Shown: positions 1-7,567, counted from the stretch's first letter. The stretch is DNA of 21,940 nt from Bacteroidales bacterium (GCA_029933565.1 JAOZNY010000021.1:1-21940); one strand, 5' to 3'. Made by a program: numbers and translations. The notes: generated by a model not told the origin, from the letters alone.

Positions 1-661
1 AGTAAACTGCCGGATCGATAATAATTGGTTCCCCCTTTTCTCCAACCATAAAATTTCCACCCCATAAATCGCCATGAACAAGTGAGGGTTGTTCATTTGG
101 AAATATATCATCAATCCGTTTGTAAAACCTTTCAAAAGCCGACACAATACTACTGTTGAGCAATGCTGAATCATGGGCCATTTTTAACTGAACATCAAGT
201 CGCTGCTCCCTGAAAAAATCAGACCATGTATTTTCCCAATCGTTAAACTGCTTTAACGAACCAATATAATTATCGTGATTGAAACCAAAATTTTTATTGG
301 TGTTTTTATGCAATGCGGCAAGGTTTTTTGCAAATAGATCCCAGAAATCGGTAGGTTTATTTCCACTTTTAATAAATTTTAAAACTAAAAATGAATCATC
401 GCCAACATTATCAAATGTAATTACCTCAGGAACCTCAATGGCATCCGATTCATGGAGCAACTTCAATCCCAATGCTTCTTTTTCAAACATTGCCGGATAC
501 AAATGCTTTGAGTTATGCTTAACAAAGAAAATGCCTTTGTTGGTTTCTACTTTTAAGGCAGAGTTTATTGAGCCACCTCCAATGTGATTTTGTGACAGCA
601 CATCAATATTTTCATTAAAAAAACTGGAAAGTAACTTTGATATTGAATGCGTGATTGTCAT
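1..661 (-). CDS. Fructosamine/ketosamine-3-kinase family protein, C-terminus cut by window edge
   Basis: Cytosolic small-molecule kinase of the fructosamine-3-kinase (FN3K) family, which phosphorylates sugars on glycated amines and so allows deglycation. I translated 220 residues from an ATG at 659-661; the frame stays open to the left edge. Family proteins are about 285-290 residues, so roughly 65-70 are missing. Visible features: a glycine-rich nucleotide loop near residues 25-35 (HIGGGSIN), a candidate lysine at 48, the family stretch FGFNHDNYIGSLKQ near 126-138, then WSDFFREQRL. The catalytic loop HGDLWGGN (196-203) and the metal-binding IDPAVY (215-220) close the visible part. It lies 44 bp downstream of the FMN-binding protein on the same strand and may be the last gene of that operon. 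The family assignment is firm; the true substrate is unknown. Confidence 0.88.
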   Translation of the reverse strand, partial: MTITHSISKLLSSFFNENIDVLSQNHIGGGSINSALKVETNKGIFFVKHNSKHLYPAMFEKEALGLKLLHESDAIEVPEVITFDNVGDDSFLVLKFIKSGNKPTDFWDLFAKNLAALHKNTNKNFGFNHDNYIGSLKQFNDWENTWSDFFREQRLDVQLKMAHDSALLNSSIVSAFERFYKRIDDIFPNEQPSLVHGDLWGGNFMVGEKGEPIIIDPAVY

Positions 662-705
662 GATTTTTTTATTGCCAATTTACAAAAATCTAGCACACTT
701 AGTTT

Positions 706-1260
706 TTAATATGGATTTTCATTTAATAACTTAATAACAGATTGTAAATCTACGTTCAAAGCCTTAGCAGAAACTGTAGCCCCTGATATGGCCTCAATTT
801 CTTTTCCATATCTTAATTCCTGGCTACCTTTATATCCAACAAACTGCCTTAGCCAACCTATGCTCATAACCTCATGTCCCTGGGTAGCCTGATAATTAAA
901 TATTTGCACTGTTTTAATGCTTGCAATAGTATCTGTAATAATAAAGTAATCGAAAAACTCATAGGACAAATTAATATCATTTTGATTTATTGCGCATCCT
1001 CCCGACCTGCACGAATTTACTCTTCCAACATATAAATACGCTTGTAATACATTTTTACTTTTCAAATAATAAAAACTTCCCGTAAGTGGTTGAACTGTAT
1101 CATCAAATTGCATTATTTCAACACTGTCTAATTTCAATATCTTTTTAATTGCTCGATGAATTTTCCTATCAGGAAAAGAAATGTCATCATTAAGAATAAA
1201 TGCAGATTGAAGTATCCAAAGTGGAACAAATAATATAAAAAGTATAATTATTCTTCTCAT
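706..1260 (-). CDS. Membrane-anchored or exported FMN-binding domain protein
   Basis: A 184-residue protein with a hydrophobic N-terminal signal or anchor (residues 1-22), so the rest is probably periplasmic. The C-terminal half resembles the FMN-binding (FMN_bind) domain of RnfG/NqrC-type proteins: E-A-I-S-G-A-T-V-S at 156-164 matches the flavinylation motif, where ApbE attaches FMN through a phosphodiester to the Thr (here T162). The usual Asp before the motif is Glu. A CRSGGC segment (C84, C89) could form a disulfide or add redox chemistry. The gene follows the porin by 12 bp, so co-transcription is very likely. I infer a role as an extracytoplasmic electron carrier; partner and pathway are not visible, and no ApbE or Rnf/Nqr gene is in the window. 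Confidence 0.82.
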   Translation of the reverse strand: MRRIIILFILFVPLWILQSAFILNDDISFPDRKIHRAIKKILKLDSVEIMQFDDTVQPLTGSFYYLKSKNVLQAYLYVGRVNSCRSGGCAINQNDINLSYEFFDYFIITDTIASIKTVQIFNYQATQGHEVMSIGWLRQFVGYKGSQELRYGKEIEAISGATVSAKALNVDLQSVIKLLNENPY

Positions 1261-1272
1261 AATTTCAGGATT

Positions 1273-2484
1273 CTAAAACCACAATGCAATACCCGCATTG
1301 AATGTTTTATTGTAGTGATCATCAAGTTTACTTTTAATAAATTGAAAATCAGATTTCAGAACTACTCCATGATGAATTTTCCAATTAAGTCCTGTGGTAA
1401 TTACCGTTTTTTGAAAAGTCTCATTTTTTGTCAAATCTTTTGCAACTGAACTTTGTGTGTCGTAATTGGAATATCTTACAAATGGCATTAACTGCGAATT
1501 AAACTTGTCGACAAGTCTGAAAACATCATAAGAAACTTCTGCATAGTAGCCATACATTGTTTTGCCAAAATCGTTAAGTGTATTATCACTTGCTGTAAAT
1601 GTGTTGTATTCCAGTGTGTTTGAATTTGAGACATAATAAAACTGGCCTCTTATTTCAAAACCTTTCCTACGATAACGGGCATCTACACCAATCATCGATG
1701 TACCAATTACTGAAGAGTCAGCAATCATATTTTCAGTGACATCATTTTTACTTATCCCATTGTAAAGTGACGATTGTGTTTTACCAAAATATCCTGAAAG
1801 GCCAAGGTTTATTCCTAAGATTCCATAATACTCAATTTTAGAGGTCATATTAGGAGAGTTAATAAATGACTTTGCCCCTTTTTGACGACCTTTTCTTAAA
1901 CCGTTACTTCCTGAAAGTAAGGCATCTCCATCATTATAACTGGCAAAACCATTAACAAGATAAAGTTGATATTTAACTGATATCTCAGGGATTGATCCAG
2001 TAAAACCAAAACCTAATTCTCTCCAAGTAGTTGGTGAAATATATTTATCGATTAATGGTCTTTCAACTCCATGAAAAGTAGTTGGTTCGTGATATTCATT
2101 TATTATTCCCATGGGAATTAACATTAAACCGGCACGGAAGTTCAGATAATTATTAAATGAATAATTAATAAAAGCCTGTTCAACATACACTTCTTTCACA
2201 TGCTCAAATTCTATTTCGGTAACAAATGATAACTTATTGCTAAACCTATAACCAAAAAGCAAAACCAAACGGTGCACATCCAACTTGCCGTTATAGTTTT
2301 GTCCATTTCCAAATGGTTGATTGTAGTCAATTTGACCATATCCACCTATGCTTAGTTTTCTGTCACTTTCCAATAATTTACCTGCCGAATTAGTAAATGT
2401 GTCATAATTAGTAATTTGTGAAATTGACTCTGTCGAAAATATCGCTATTAATATTAATAGCATAATTGCAATTCTTGCCTTCAT
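1273..2484 (-). CDS. Outer-membrane porin, phosphate-selective OprO/OprP-like
   Basis: A 403-residue outer-membrane beta-barrel protein from the ATG at 2482-2484. The open frame reaches back to 2544, but I prefer the internal ATG for two reasons: it gives a clean signal peptide (MKARIAIMLLILIAIF...SISQ), and a strong promoter at 2508-2538 would otherwise fall inside the gene. The mature part has alternating amphipathic strands. It carries the stretch LRAGLMLIPMGIINEYHEPTTF (about residues 118-138, with FRAG at its start) and PTTWRELGFG, which I recognise from Bacteroidetes OprO/OprP-like porins, and it ends in an aromatic residue (ALWF) as barrel proteins do. It is the first gene of the operon with the FMN-binding protein. 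Phosphate selectivity is only a family label; the solute is unknown. Confidence 0.82.
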   Translation of the reverse strand: MKARIAIMLLILIAIFSTESISQITNYDTFTNSAGKLLESDRKLSIGGYGQIDYNQPFGNGQNYNGKLDVHRLVLLFGYRFSNKLSFVTEIEFEHVKEVYVEQAFINYSFNNYLNFRAGLMLIPMGIINEYHEPTTFHGVERPLIDKYISPTTWRELGFGFTGSIPEISVKYQLYLVNGFASYNDGDALLSGSNGLRKGRQKGAKSFINSPNMTSKIEYYGILGINLGLSGYFGKTQSSLYNGISKNDVTENMIADSSVIGTSMIGVDARYRRKGFEIRGQFYYVSNSNTLEYNTFTASDNTLNDFGKTMYGYYAEVSYDVFRLVDKFNSQLMPFVRYSNYDTQSSVAKDLTKNETFQKTVITTGLNWKIHHGVVLKSDFQFIKSKLDDHYNKTFNAGIALWF

Positions 2485-2507
2485 ATCTGTAACTATTAAT
2501 TTTTCGA

Positions 2508-2538
2508 CAAAACTATTTGTTGTAATAATGCCATCAAA
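2508..2538 (-). promoter_or_regulatory. Promoter of the porin/FMN-binding operon
   Basis: Read on the minus strand, TTTG (2538-2535) is followed after exactly 19 bp by TAGTTTTG (2515-2508). This matches the Bacteroidetes consensus TTTG-N19-TAnnTTTG fully. Transcription would begin near 2501 and leave a leader of about 17 nt before the ATG at 2484. Confidence 0.75.
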
Positions 2539-2724
2539 TACCAAAACATAGGTATTTTTGTGAAGCCTTTAACAGCAAGTGTCAATCAGAAAACTGTTAG
2601 GTTTTTTATTGTTCTTTTGTACAACAACTATTAGGAATTTTAGTTTGAAGTTCGCTAATTAATTCAAATTGAAAACCATGAAAAGTTAAAAAAAACAGCA
2701 AGTCACATTTTAATAAATTAACAC

Positions 2725-2755
2725 TTGACAAAGACCTCAATTTTTTGTATCTTTG
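2725..2755 (+). promoter_or_regulatory. Probable queA promoter
   Basis: TATCTTTG at 2748-2755 matches the Bacteroidetes -7 box TAnnTTTG. CTTG ends at 2727, 20 bp upstream, as a near-match to -33 TTTG. Transcription would start close to 2762 and give a queA leader of about 90 nt. Confidence 0.65.
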
Positions 2756-2852
2756 CCGCCCTTTAAATAATTGTATGTCAAGCGAAACCAAAAATAGATC
2801 ACGAATACAAAACATAATCTTAGGTTTCTAAATAATAAAATCACAGTCTTTT

Positions 2853-3902
2853 ATGAAATTATCTCAATTTAAATTTGAATTGCCCAAAGAACTTATTGCT
2901 GCTCATCCTCCACAAAACAGGGACGAATCGAGGCTAATGGTAGTAAACCGCAAAGAGAAAACCATTGAGCACAAAACTTTTAAGGACATTATTGATTATT
3001 TTAATGATGGTGATGTTTTTGTACTCAACAATACTAAGGTTTTTCCAGCCCGTTTGTATGGCGAAAAGGAAAAAACAGGTGCTAAAATTGAGGTTTTTCT
3101 TTTAAGGGAACTTAATCGTGAAAGCCGACTTTGGGACGTAATGGTTGATCCTGCAAGAAAAATCAGAATTGGGAATAAACTTTATTTTGGTGAAGATGAG
3201 GCTCTTGTTGCTGAAGTTATCGATAATACCACTTCGCGTGGGAGAACTTTAAGGTTTCTTTTTGATGGCCCTTACGAAGAATTCAAAAAGACACTTCAGT
3301 CGCTGGGAGAAACTCCATTGCCGAAAGTTCACGACAGGGAAATACTTCCTGAAGATGAAGAGCGATACCAAACCATTTATGCAAAACACGAAGGTGCAAT
3401 TGCGGCTCCTACTGCAGGAATGCACTTTTCGAGGGAACTGATGAAACGACTTGAAATTAAAGGTATTGATTTTGCTGAACTAACCCTGCACACAGGCCTA
3501 GGAAATTTCAGGACGATTGACGTTGAAGATCTTACAAAGCATAAAGTTGACTCTGAAGAAATGATTCTTGATCTACCTACTGCCGACAGAATGAATAAGG
3601 CAAAAGCAGGTAAACACAAAATTATTGCTGTAGGGACTACTAGTATGAAAGCATTAGAAACAGCAGTTTCAATTACGGGGAGGGTTAAACCTTATAAAGG
3701 GTGGTCAAATAAATTTATTTTTCCTCCTTATGAATTTAAATATGCCGATGCTATGATTACTAACTTCCACCTTCCGATGTCGCCAATGATGATGATGATT
3801 TCGGCATTTATTGGATACGACTTCCTTTTTGATGTTTATAAAGAGGCTGTTAAGGAAAAATATAAATTCTTTACTTACGGTGATGCAATGCTAATCATTT
3901 AA
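2853..3902 (+). CDS. queA: S-adenosylmethionine:tRNA ribosyltransferase-isomerase
   Basis: QueA transfers and isomerises the ribosyl group of SAM onto 7-aminomethyl-7-deazaguanine at the wobble position of tRNA, giving epoxyqueuosine, the penultimate step of queuosine synthesis. The 349 residues match the usual length (about 340-356). Typical segments are present: the N-terminal FELPKELIAAHPP near 8-20, VFVLNNTKVFPARL near 55-68, EGAIAAPTAGMHF near 180-192, LTLHTGLGNFRTI near 211-223, VGTTSMKALE near 260-270, and the C-terminal ITNFHLPMSPMMMM. The ATG at 2853 agrees with the family N-terminus. There is no Shine-Dalgarno sequence, as expected here. No other queuosine gene is in the window; ispD follows 209 bp downstream behind a terminator. 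Confidence 0.97.
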   Translation: MKLSQFKFELPKELIAAHPPQNRDESRLMVVNRKEKTIEHKTFKDIIDYFNDGDVFVLNNTKVFPARLYGEKEKTGAKIEVFLLRELNRESRLWDVMVDPARKIRIGNKLYFGEDEALVAEVIDNTTSRGRTLRFLFDGPYEEFKKTLQSLGETPLPKVHDREILPEDEERYQTIYAKHEGAIAAPTAGMHFSRELMKRLEIKGIDFAELTLHTGLGNFRTIDVEDLTKHKVDSEEMILDLPTADRMNKAKAGKHKIIAVGTTSMKALETAVSITGRVKPYKGWSNKFIFPPYEFKYADAMITNFHLPMSPMMMMISAFIGYDFLFDVYKEAVKEKYKFFTYGDAMLII

Positions 3903-3910
3903 TAATTAAT

Positions 3911-4019
3911 CATAATGTCCGATTTCTTCGTTATGCTTGTCTAATAGTCATCCGCGCCTTAGGCGGACTCTCAATTTTCTAGACTACGCCGGTCTCAAAC
4001 TCGAACATTTTGACCTAAA
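3911..4019. repeat. Candidate dispersed intergenic repeat (single copy here)
   Basis: A stretch of about half G+C inside A/T-rich intergenic DNA. It has two small hairpins: CGCC-TTA-GGCG inside TCCGC...GCGGA (3951-3967), and AGAC...GTCT (3981-3995). Three-frame reading gives short open runs broken by stops, not a gene. Composition and layout suggest a repeat mobilised between genes. Only one copy is present in this window, so repeat status is inferred. Confidence 0.35.
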
Positions 4020-4067
4020 TATTAGTTTCTAAACAATTATATTTAGTATTTGTAAATAAAAAATACT

Positions 4068-4100
4068 AGCCTGTTGGATTTCTGACAGGCTTTTTTTATT
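4068..4100 (+). terminator. Intrinsic terminator after queA, immediately before ispD
   Basis: AGCCTGT (4068-4074) and ACAGGCT (4085-4091) form a perfect 7-bp stem with a 10-nt loop, followed by a T-rich tail to about 4100. The left flank is A-rich, so it may work in both directions. The ispD ATG lies only 11 bp further on. Confidence 0.85.
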
Positions 4101-4111
4101 TTTACTTTTTT

Positions 4112-4810
4112 ATGAGCACTAAAGATAAATATCTGATAATTGCTGCTGGAGGATGTGGTTCAAGGATGGATAATGAAACCCCAAAGCAATACCTTGAAAT
4201 TAATGGAAAGCCAATTATTGTTTGGACATTAGGGATTTTTAAACCTTTTGTGGAAACGAAAAACATAGTTGTAGTAATTTCAAAGGAGCACCAGGCCTAT
4301 TGGAATGAAATCATTAAGTATTACCCAGAATTTTCACATTGCAAAATTGTATTTGGGGGATCAACCCGCTTTCACTCAATTAAGGCAGGATTAAAGTTTA
4401 TACCCGATAATGTATTAGTTGCTATTCACGATGCAGCAAGACCAATGGCAAGTTCAAATACCATCAAAAGTTGTTTCGCCACTGCCACAAGAATCGAGAG
4501 TGCTATTCCACTAATAAATCTAAGTGAATCGGTAAGAGAAAAGACAGGTGTTGCCAGTAAATCCATAAATAGAAAAAACCTTAGACTAGTCCAAACTCCT
4601 CAGGTTTTTAATTCGGAATTAATAAAAGAAGCCTACCAACAAGATTATAACGAATTATTTACAGATGATGCTTCGGTAGCAGAAAAACATGGTCAAATTA
4701 TTGGCATAACTGAAGGGAATATTGAGAATATTAAAATCACAAATCCCAATGATTTAAAACTAGCCTCAATTATTTTATCTTCTTCCTCCCCTTCCATTGG
4801 TATGGAATAA
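4112..4810 (+). CDS. ispD: 2-C-methyl-D-erythritol 4-phosphate cytidylyltransferase
   Basis: IspD couples CTP to 2-C-methyl-D-erythritol 4-phosphate to give CDP-ME, the third step of the MEP isoprenoid pathway. It has 232 residues, the usual size. The nucleotide-binding motif is AAGGCGSRM...PKQY (11-27), with catalytic R18 and K25. Further motifs are VAIHDAARP (103-111), NRKNLRLVQTPQVF (153-166, R154 matching the known catalytic Arg), FTDDASV (183-189) and ENIKITNPNDL (205-215, K208). The residue after RM is Asp where Gly is more usual. The last 13 codons and the stop overlap the 3' end of the convergent glycosyltransferase gene, which explains the low-complexity SSSSPSIGME tail. The terminator just upstream leaves its promoter unclear. 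Confidence 0.96.
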   Translation: MSTKDKYLIIAAGGCGSRMDNETPKQYLEINGKPIIVWTLGIFKPFVETKNIVVVISKEHQAYWNEIIKYYPEFSHCKIVFGGSTRFHSIKAGLKFIPDNVLVAIHDAARPMASSNTIKSCFATATRIESAIPLINLSESVREKTGVASKSINRKNLRLVQTPQVFNSELIKEAYQQDYNELFTDDASVAEKHGQIIGITEGNIENIKITNPNDLKLASIILSSSSPSIGME

Positions 4811-5912
4811 AGATTGAAAACAGTGCTGTTAGTAAAATGTAAAAGGGATAAACAAATTCCAATGGGAAGAGCATTAGTGCTGAAACCCTTTGATTATAAA
4901 ACCTCAAAAAACTATTACTGAGAGGAAAGTCGATAAGGAATTTAAGAATAACAAACAGTGCAAATACTGCTAAAAACCATATTTTAAAAAAAGACAAAAA
5001 AGCCGTAAACCCTAAAAGAACATTAAACAGAAGCACAACCAGCGAAACTGTTAATGCCCAAATACTTTTGTAGGCTTTTGCCTTCGAGCCCCACCTAATA
5101 CGCTGATTTACAAACTTACCAAGTCTATCGGGCGCAGAAGTTGTAACAATACTCTGTTTGTTTTTTATAAACTTAACCGAATTTTTGCCATAATATGCAG
5201 CAATTGAATGCATAAGAAAAACATCGTCTCCCGAAGCAAATTTACTTCCTGATAATCTCTCCTTAACCTTTTCAAAGGCTGCTTTCCTAAATGCCAAATT
5301 TGCGCCATTACCCATAAGTGGCAAGCCTGCTCCTGCACTACCCGCTCCCGATGCAACTAAAGTTGAAAACTCAAGGGTAAATATTTTTTGAAGTAGATTT
5401 TTAGTGTTGGTATAAAACACAGATCCAAACAACATTTGAGATTCACTATTCTCAAAAAAGGAAACATAATTTTTAATCCAATCGGGGTCAACCAGGCAAT
5501 CGCCATCAGTAGTAATAATTATTTCATTATTGCTTACTTCAAAGCCACGCTTAAGTGCTTCTTTCTTCCCCACTCCCTGCGAATGGATAATGCTTAGATT
5601 AAGGTCAGGGTTTTCATTTTTAAACTTTTCAATTATCTCAATGATTGCATCTTCAGAATTATCATCAACAATAATCACTTCAAATAATTTACTGGGATAA
5701 TTCTGCTTTGCTAGCGAAAATAATAAATGAAGAATATTATTTGCTTCGTTTCTAACAGCAATTACTACTGATACTTTTAATAATCCCGAAAAAGGTTTAG
5801 GAATAAAAACCTTGCTAAAATACCAACCCAAACTAATTATCAGCATCACCAATAAATAGGCAAATGCCGATACTTCGAGCAATAACATCCATATCCTAAT
5901 CCAGTTTTCCAT
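4770..5912 (-). CDS. Membrane-bound family 2 glycosyltransferase
   Basis: A 380-residue inner-membrane glycosyltransferase of the GT2 fold that uses a nucleotide-sugar donor. One membrane segment lies near 10-30, the catalytic domain at about 45-285, and several membrane helices near 285-370. Catalytic signatures: VIIVDDNS (79-86, D83/D84), TTDGDC (134-139, the DxD metal site), SGDD (227-230) and QRIRW (270-274), the Q-x-x-R-W motif typical of processive GT2 enzymes. The start ATG (5910-5912) overlaps the 3' end of the flippase-like gene by 17 bp, so the two are translationally linked. An envelope polysaccharide or glycolipid role is likely; sugar and acceptor cannot be read from the sequence. 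Its 3' end overlaps ispD on the opposite strand by 41 bp. Confidence 0.88.
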   Translation of the reverse strand: MENWIRIWMLLLEVSAFAYLLVMLIISLGWYFSKVFIPKPFSGLLKVSVVIAVRNEANNILHLLFSLAKQNYPSKLFEVIIVDDNSEDAIIEIIEKFKNENPDLNLSIIHSQGVGKKEALKRGFEVSNNEIIITTDGDCLVDPDWIKNYVSFFENSESQMLFGSVFYTNTKNLLQKIFTLEFSTLVASGAGSAGAGLPLMGNGANLAFRKAAFEKVKERLSGSKFASGDDVFLMHSIAAYYGKNSVKFIKNKQSIVTTSAPDRLGKFVNQRIRWGSKAKAYKSIWALTVSLVVLLFNVLLGFTAFLSFFKIWFLAVFALFVILKFLIDFPLSNSFLRFYNQRVSALMLFPLEFVYPFYILLTALFSIFIPYQWKGRKKIK

Positions 5913-6930
5913 TAGCAGTATTTTTTCTGAAAAACTTTAAACTAAAAACAAATATTGCTCCAATAAAAGCAGGGATCACTAAATTAAAAAGCCATAAAAC
6001 TGTTGACGCAGATGCTACACCAAGTTCCTGATTTGCACTAATATTTCCAGATAAACTGAAAAAATAACTAAAAATAAAAATACTGACTGAGCCCCTAACC
6101 CCTATTTCGGTAAGTGCAATTGTTGGAATAATTGCCATTGCCAAATACACAAGACTTATCAGCACCATTGCATCAAAATATCCAATTTCCACTTTGAAAA
6201 GAAATAAGAGCAAAAAAAACTGAAATGAAAAAACCAAATACCGTAAAATGGAAATTATCAACACAAACAACATGTCGGTTGATTTATAAAAGGAAAAAAC
6301 CTGAGCATACTTTTTAATTTTTTTATAGCCTCTTCCGCTAATCCGTTTTATCACAGCAGAGAAAGCACCAAAATTAAGATAGAAAAAAACGATTGTAAAA
6401 TCTCCTATAATTACCACAGCCCACAATCCCGAATAAATCCACACATTAATCTGCTCATTCAAATCCAAATATTTTGGACCTGCTATTAGCAGCGCAACTG
6501 AACCAAACAAAATGGTTGTAATCAACTGGCTCATACTTCCAACTATTGTTGAAATAACTGCCTGAATACGATCGGCAGTTTTAAGGACAAACACTCTTCC
6601 CAGATAATCGCCAACACGGTTTGGCATAAACATACTTACAGAAACACCGGTAAGCACTGCTTTAAACGAAACCCATATATTAATTTTTTCAAGTGGTGAG
6701 ATAAAAAAACGCCATTTAACAGCTTCAAGCAGATAATTAATAATTAAAAGAAAAAAAACAAACACAAGAGTCAGCATAAACCCTTGACTCTCCGATATCT
6801 CAGGATAATAATTAATAATAGAACTCAAATCCTTTTTGCGGAAGATTTCGTTGTACAAGAAGCCAAATGTCATTACAACAATAAAGATTCTTATTATCAG
6901 ATTGTATGTTTTATGTAATTTTGTCTTCAT
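5896..6930 (-). CDS. Flippase-like / LPG-synthase-TM (UPF0104) membrane protein
   Basis: A 344-residue polytopic inner-membrane protein with about 8-9 hydrophobic segments. The conserved MPNRVGDYLGRVFVL near residues 107-121 and a later ALTEIGVRGS near 271-280 are typical of the lysylphosphatidylglycerol-synthase transmembrane / UPF0104 family, many of which sit beside glycosyltransferases. I chose the ATG at 6928-6930, giving MKTKLHK; the frame extends to a TTG at 6951, but that would overlap ruvC. It lacks the soluble C-terminal acyl/aminoacyl-transferase domain of true MprF. Coupled to the GT2 gene by a 17-bp overlap, it may move or bind a lipid-linked sugar; this is inference. Confidence 0.82.
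   Translation of the reverse strand: MKTKLHKTYNLIIRIFIVVMTFGFLYNEIFRKKDLSSIINYYPEISESQGFMLTLVFVFFLLIINYLLEAVKWRFFISPLEKINIWVSFKAVLTGVSVSMFMPNRVGDYLGRVFVLKTADRIQAVISTIVGSMSQLITTILFGSVALLIAGPKYLDLNEQINVWIYSGLWAVVIIGDFTIVFFYLNFGAFSAVIKRISGRGYKKIKKYAQVFSFYKSTDMLFVLIISILRYLVFSFQFFLLLFLFKVEIGYFDAMVLISLVYLAMAIIPTIALTEIGVRGSVSIFIFSYFFSLSGNISANQELGVASASTVLWLFNLVIPAFIGAIFVFSLKFFRKNTANGKLD
6916..6923 (+). promoter_or_regulatory. Candidate ruvC -7 box inside the flippase gene
   Basis: TAATTTTG matches TAnnTTTG and sits 20 bp before the TTG start of ruvC, within the first codons of the divergent flippase-like gene. No good -33 TTTG is at the right distance, so support is partial. Confidence 0.45.
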
Positions 6931-6943
6931 TAAAAAAAAGCAT

Positions 6944-7495
6944 TTGGCCAACGAACGAATAATATTAGGAATTGACCCGGGTACAAATATAATGGGTTAT
7001 GGGTTAATACTCCAAAAAGGTAAGAAAATTAGCCTCATCACCATGGGAATTATTAACCTAGGGAAATATGACAGCCATGCCCTAAAGTTAAAAAAAATAT
7101 TCGAAAGGACTCTTGCCCTAATAGAGGAATACCATCCCGACGAAATGTCTTTGGAGGCACCATTCTTTGGGAAAAATGTACAGTCGATGTTGAAACTGGG
7201 GCGAGCACAAGGTGTGGCCATGGCAGCCGGACTTTACAAAGACCTTCCCATTTTTGAATATTCCCCAAAAAAAATTAAACAGTCAATTACCGGAAATGGA
7301 AATGCCTCAAAAGAACAGGTAGCAGGAATGCTGAAAAATCTTGTTCATTTTGAAACAGAACCTAAATATCTGGATGCAACGGATGGGTTAGCGGCAGCAG
7401 TTTGTCATTATTTTCAGGGTGATAATACTTCACAAGGAAAATCGTACAGCAACTGGAAAAGTTTTTTAAAGGATAATCCCGAACGAAAAGGTTAG
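6944..7495 (+). CDS. ruvC: Holliday junction resolvase RuvC (probable TTG start)
   Basis: RuvC is the dimeric endonuclease that cleaves Holliday junctions after RuvAB branch migration. From the TTG at 6944 the protein is 183 residues (family about 165-190) and begins M-A-N-E-R-I-I-L-G-I-D-P-G, as homologues do. There is no in-frame ATG near this point; the only upstream extension runs through the divergent gene and encodes junk. The catalytic acidic residues are all present: D11 (GIDPG), E71 (SLEAPFF), D144 and D147 (LDATDGLAAAVCH). Motif KNVQSMLKLGRAQG follows E71. It is divergent from the flippase gene, with only 13 bp between start codons, and convergent with the arginase-fold gene. Confidence 0.93.
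   Translation: MANERIILGIDPGTNIMGYGLILQKGKKISLITMGIINLGKYDSHALKLKKIFERTLALIEEYHPDEMSLEAPFFGKNVQSMLKLGRAQGVAMAAGLYKDLPIFEYSPKKIKQSITGNGNASKEQVAGMLKNLVHFETEPKYLDATDGLAAAVCHYFQGDNTSQGKSYSNWKSFLKDNPERKG
6984..7016 (-). promoter_or_regulatory. Probable promoter of the flippase-GT2 operon, inside ruvC
   Basis: On the minus strand TTTG (7016-7013) is followed after 21 bp by TATATTTG (6991-6984), a full match to the Bacteroidetes -7 box. Transcription would start near 6977, about 47 nt before the ATG at 6930. The site lies within ruvC codons 14-25. Confidence 0.6.
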
Positions 7496-7497
7496 AC

Positions 7498-7540
7498 AAG
7501 AATCAAGATAAAAGAATCAAGATAAAAGATAAAAGAATAA
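7498..7540. repeat. Short tandem repeat between convergent genes
   Basis: Two perfect tandem copies of the 14-mer AAGAATCAAGATAA (7498-7511, 7512-7525), then a degraded third copy (7526-7540). It fills most of the 72-bp gap between the ruvC stop and the end of the arginase-fold gene. No hairpin terminator is visible. Confidence 0.8.
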
Positions 7541-7567
7541 TGAACTTCAGGCACTCAACTCAAATCC

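Larger units (their letters stand above)
2485..2852. other. Divergent intergenic region between porin and queA
   Basis: About 370 bp with no convincing gene. It holds the leftward porin promoter, the rightward queA promoter and a 10-bp direct repeat AACAGCAAGT (2571-2580 and 2694-2703). The middle is A/T-rich with no clear hairpin terminator. The queA leader contains an 18-codon ORF (2775-2831), which I do not annotate as a gene. Confidence 0.6.

Noticed and set aside
2606..2815. A 69-codon open frame on the minus strand between the porin and queA.
   Set aside because: It covers the rightward queA promoter, has no recognisable protein pattern, and is open only because the region is A/T-rich and short.
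6836..6943. Upstream extension of the ruvC frame by 36 codons to a TTG at 6836.
   Set aside because: The extra residues are antisense to the flippase gene, lack any family match, and RuvC proteins begin just before the GIDPG motif.
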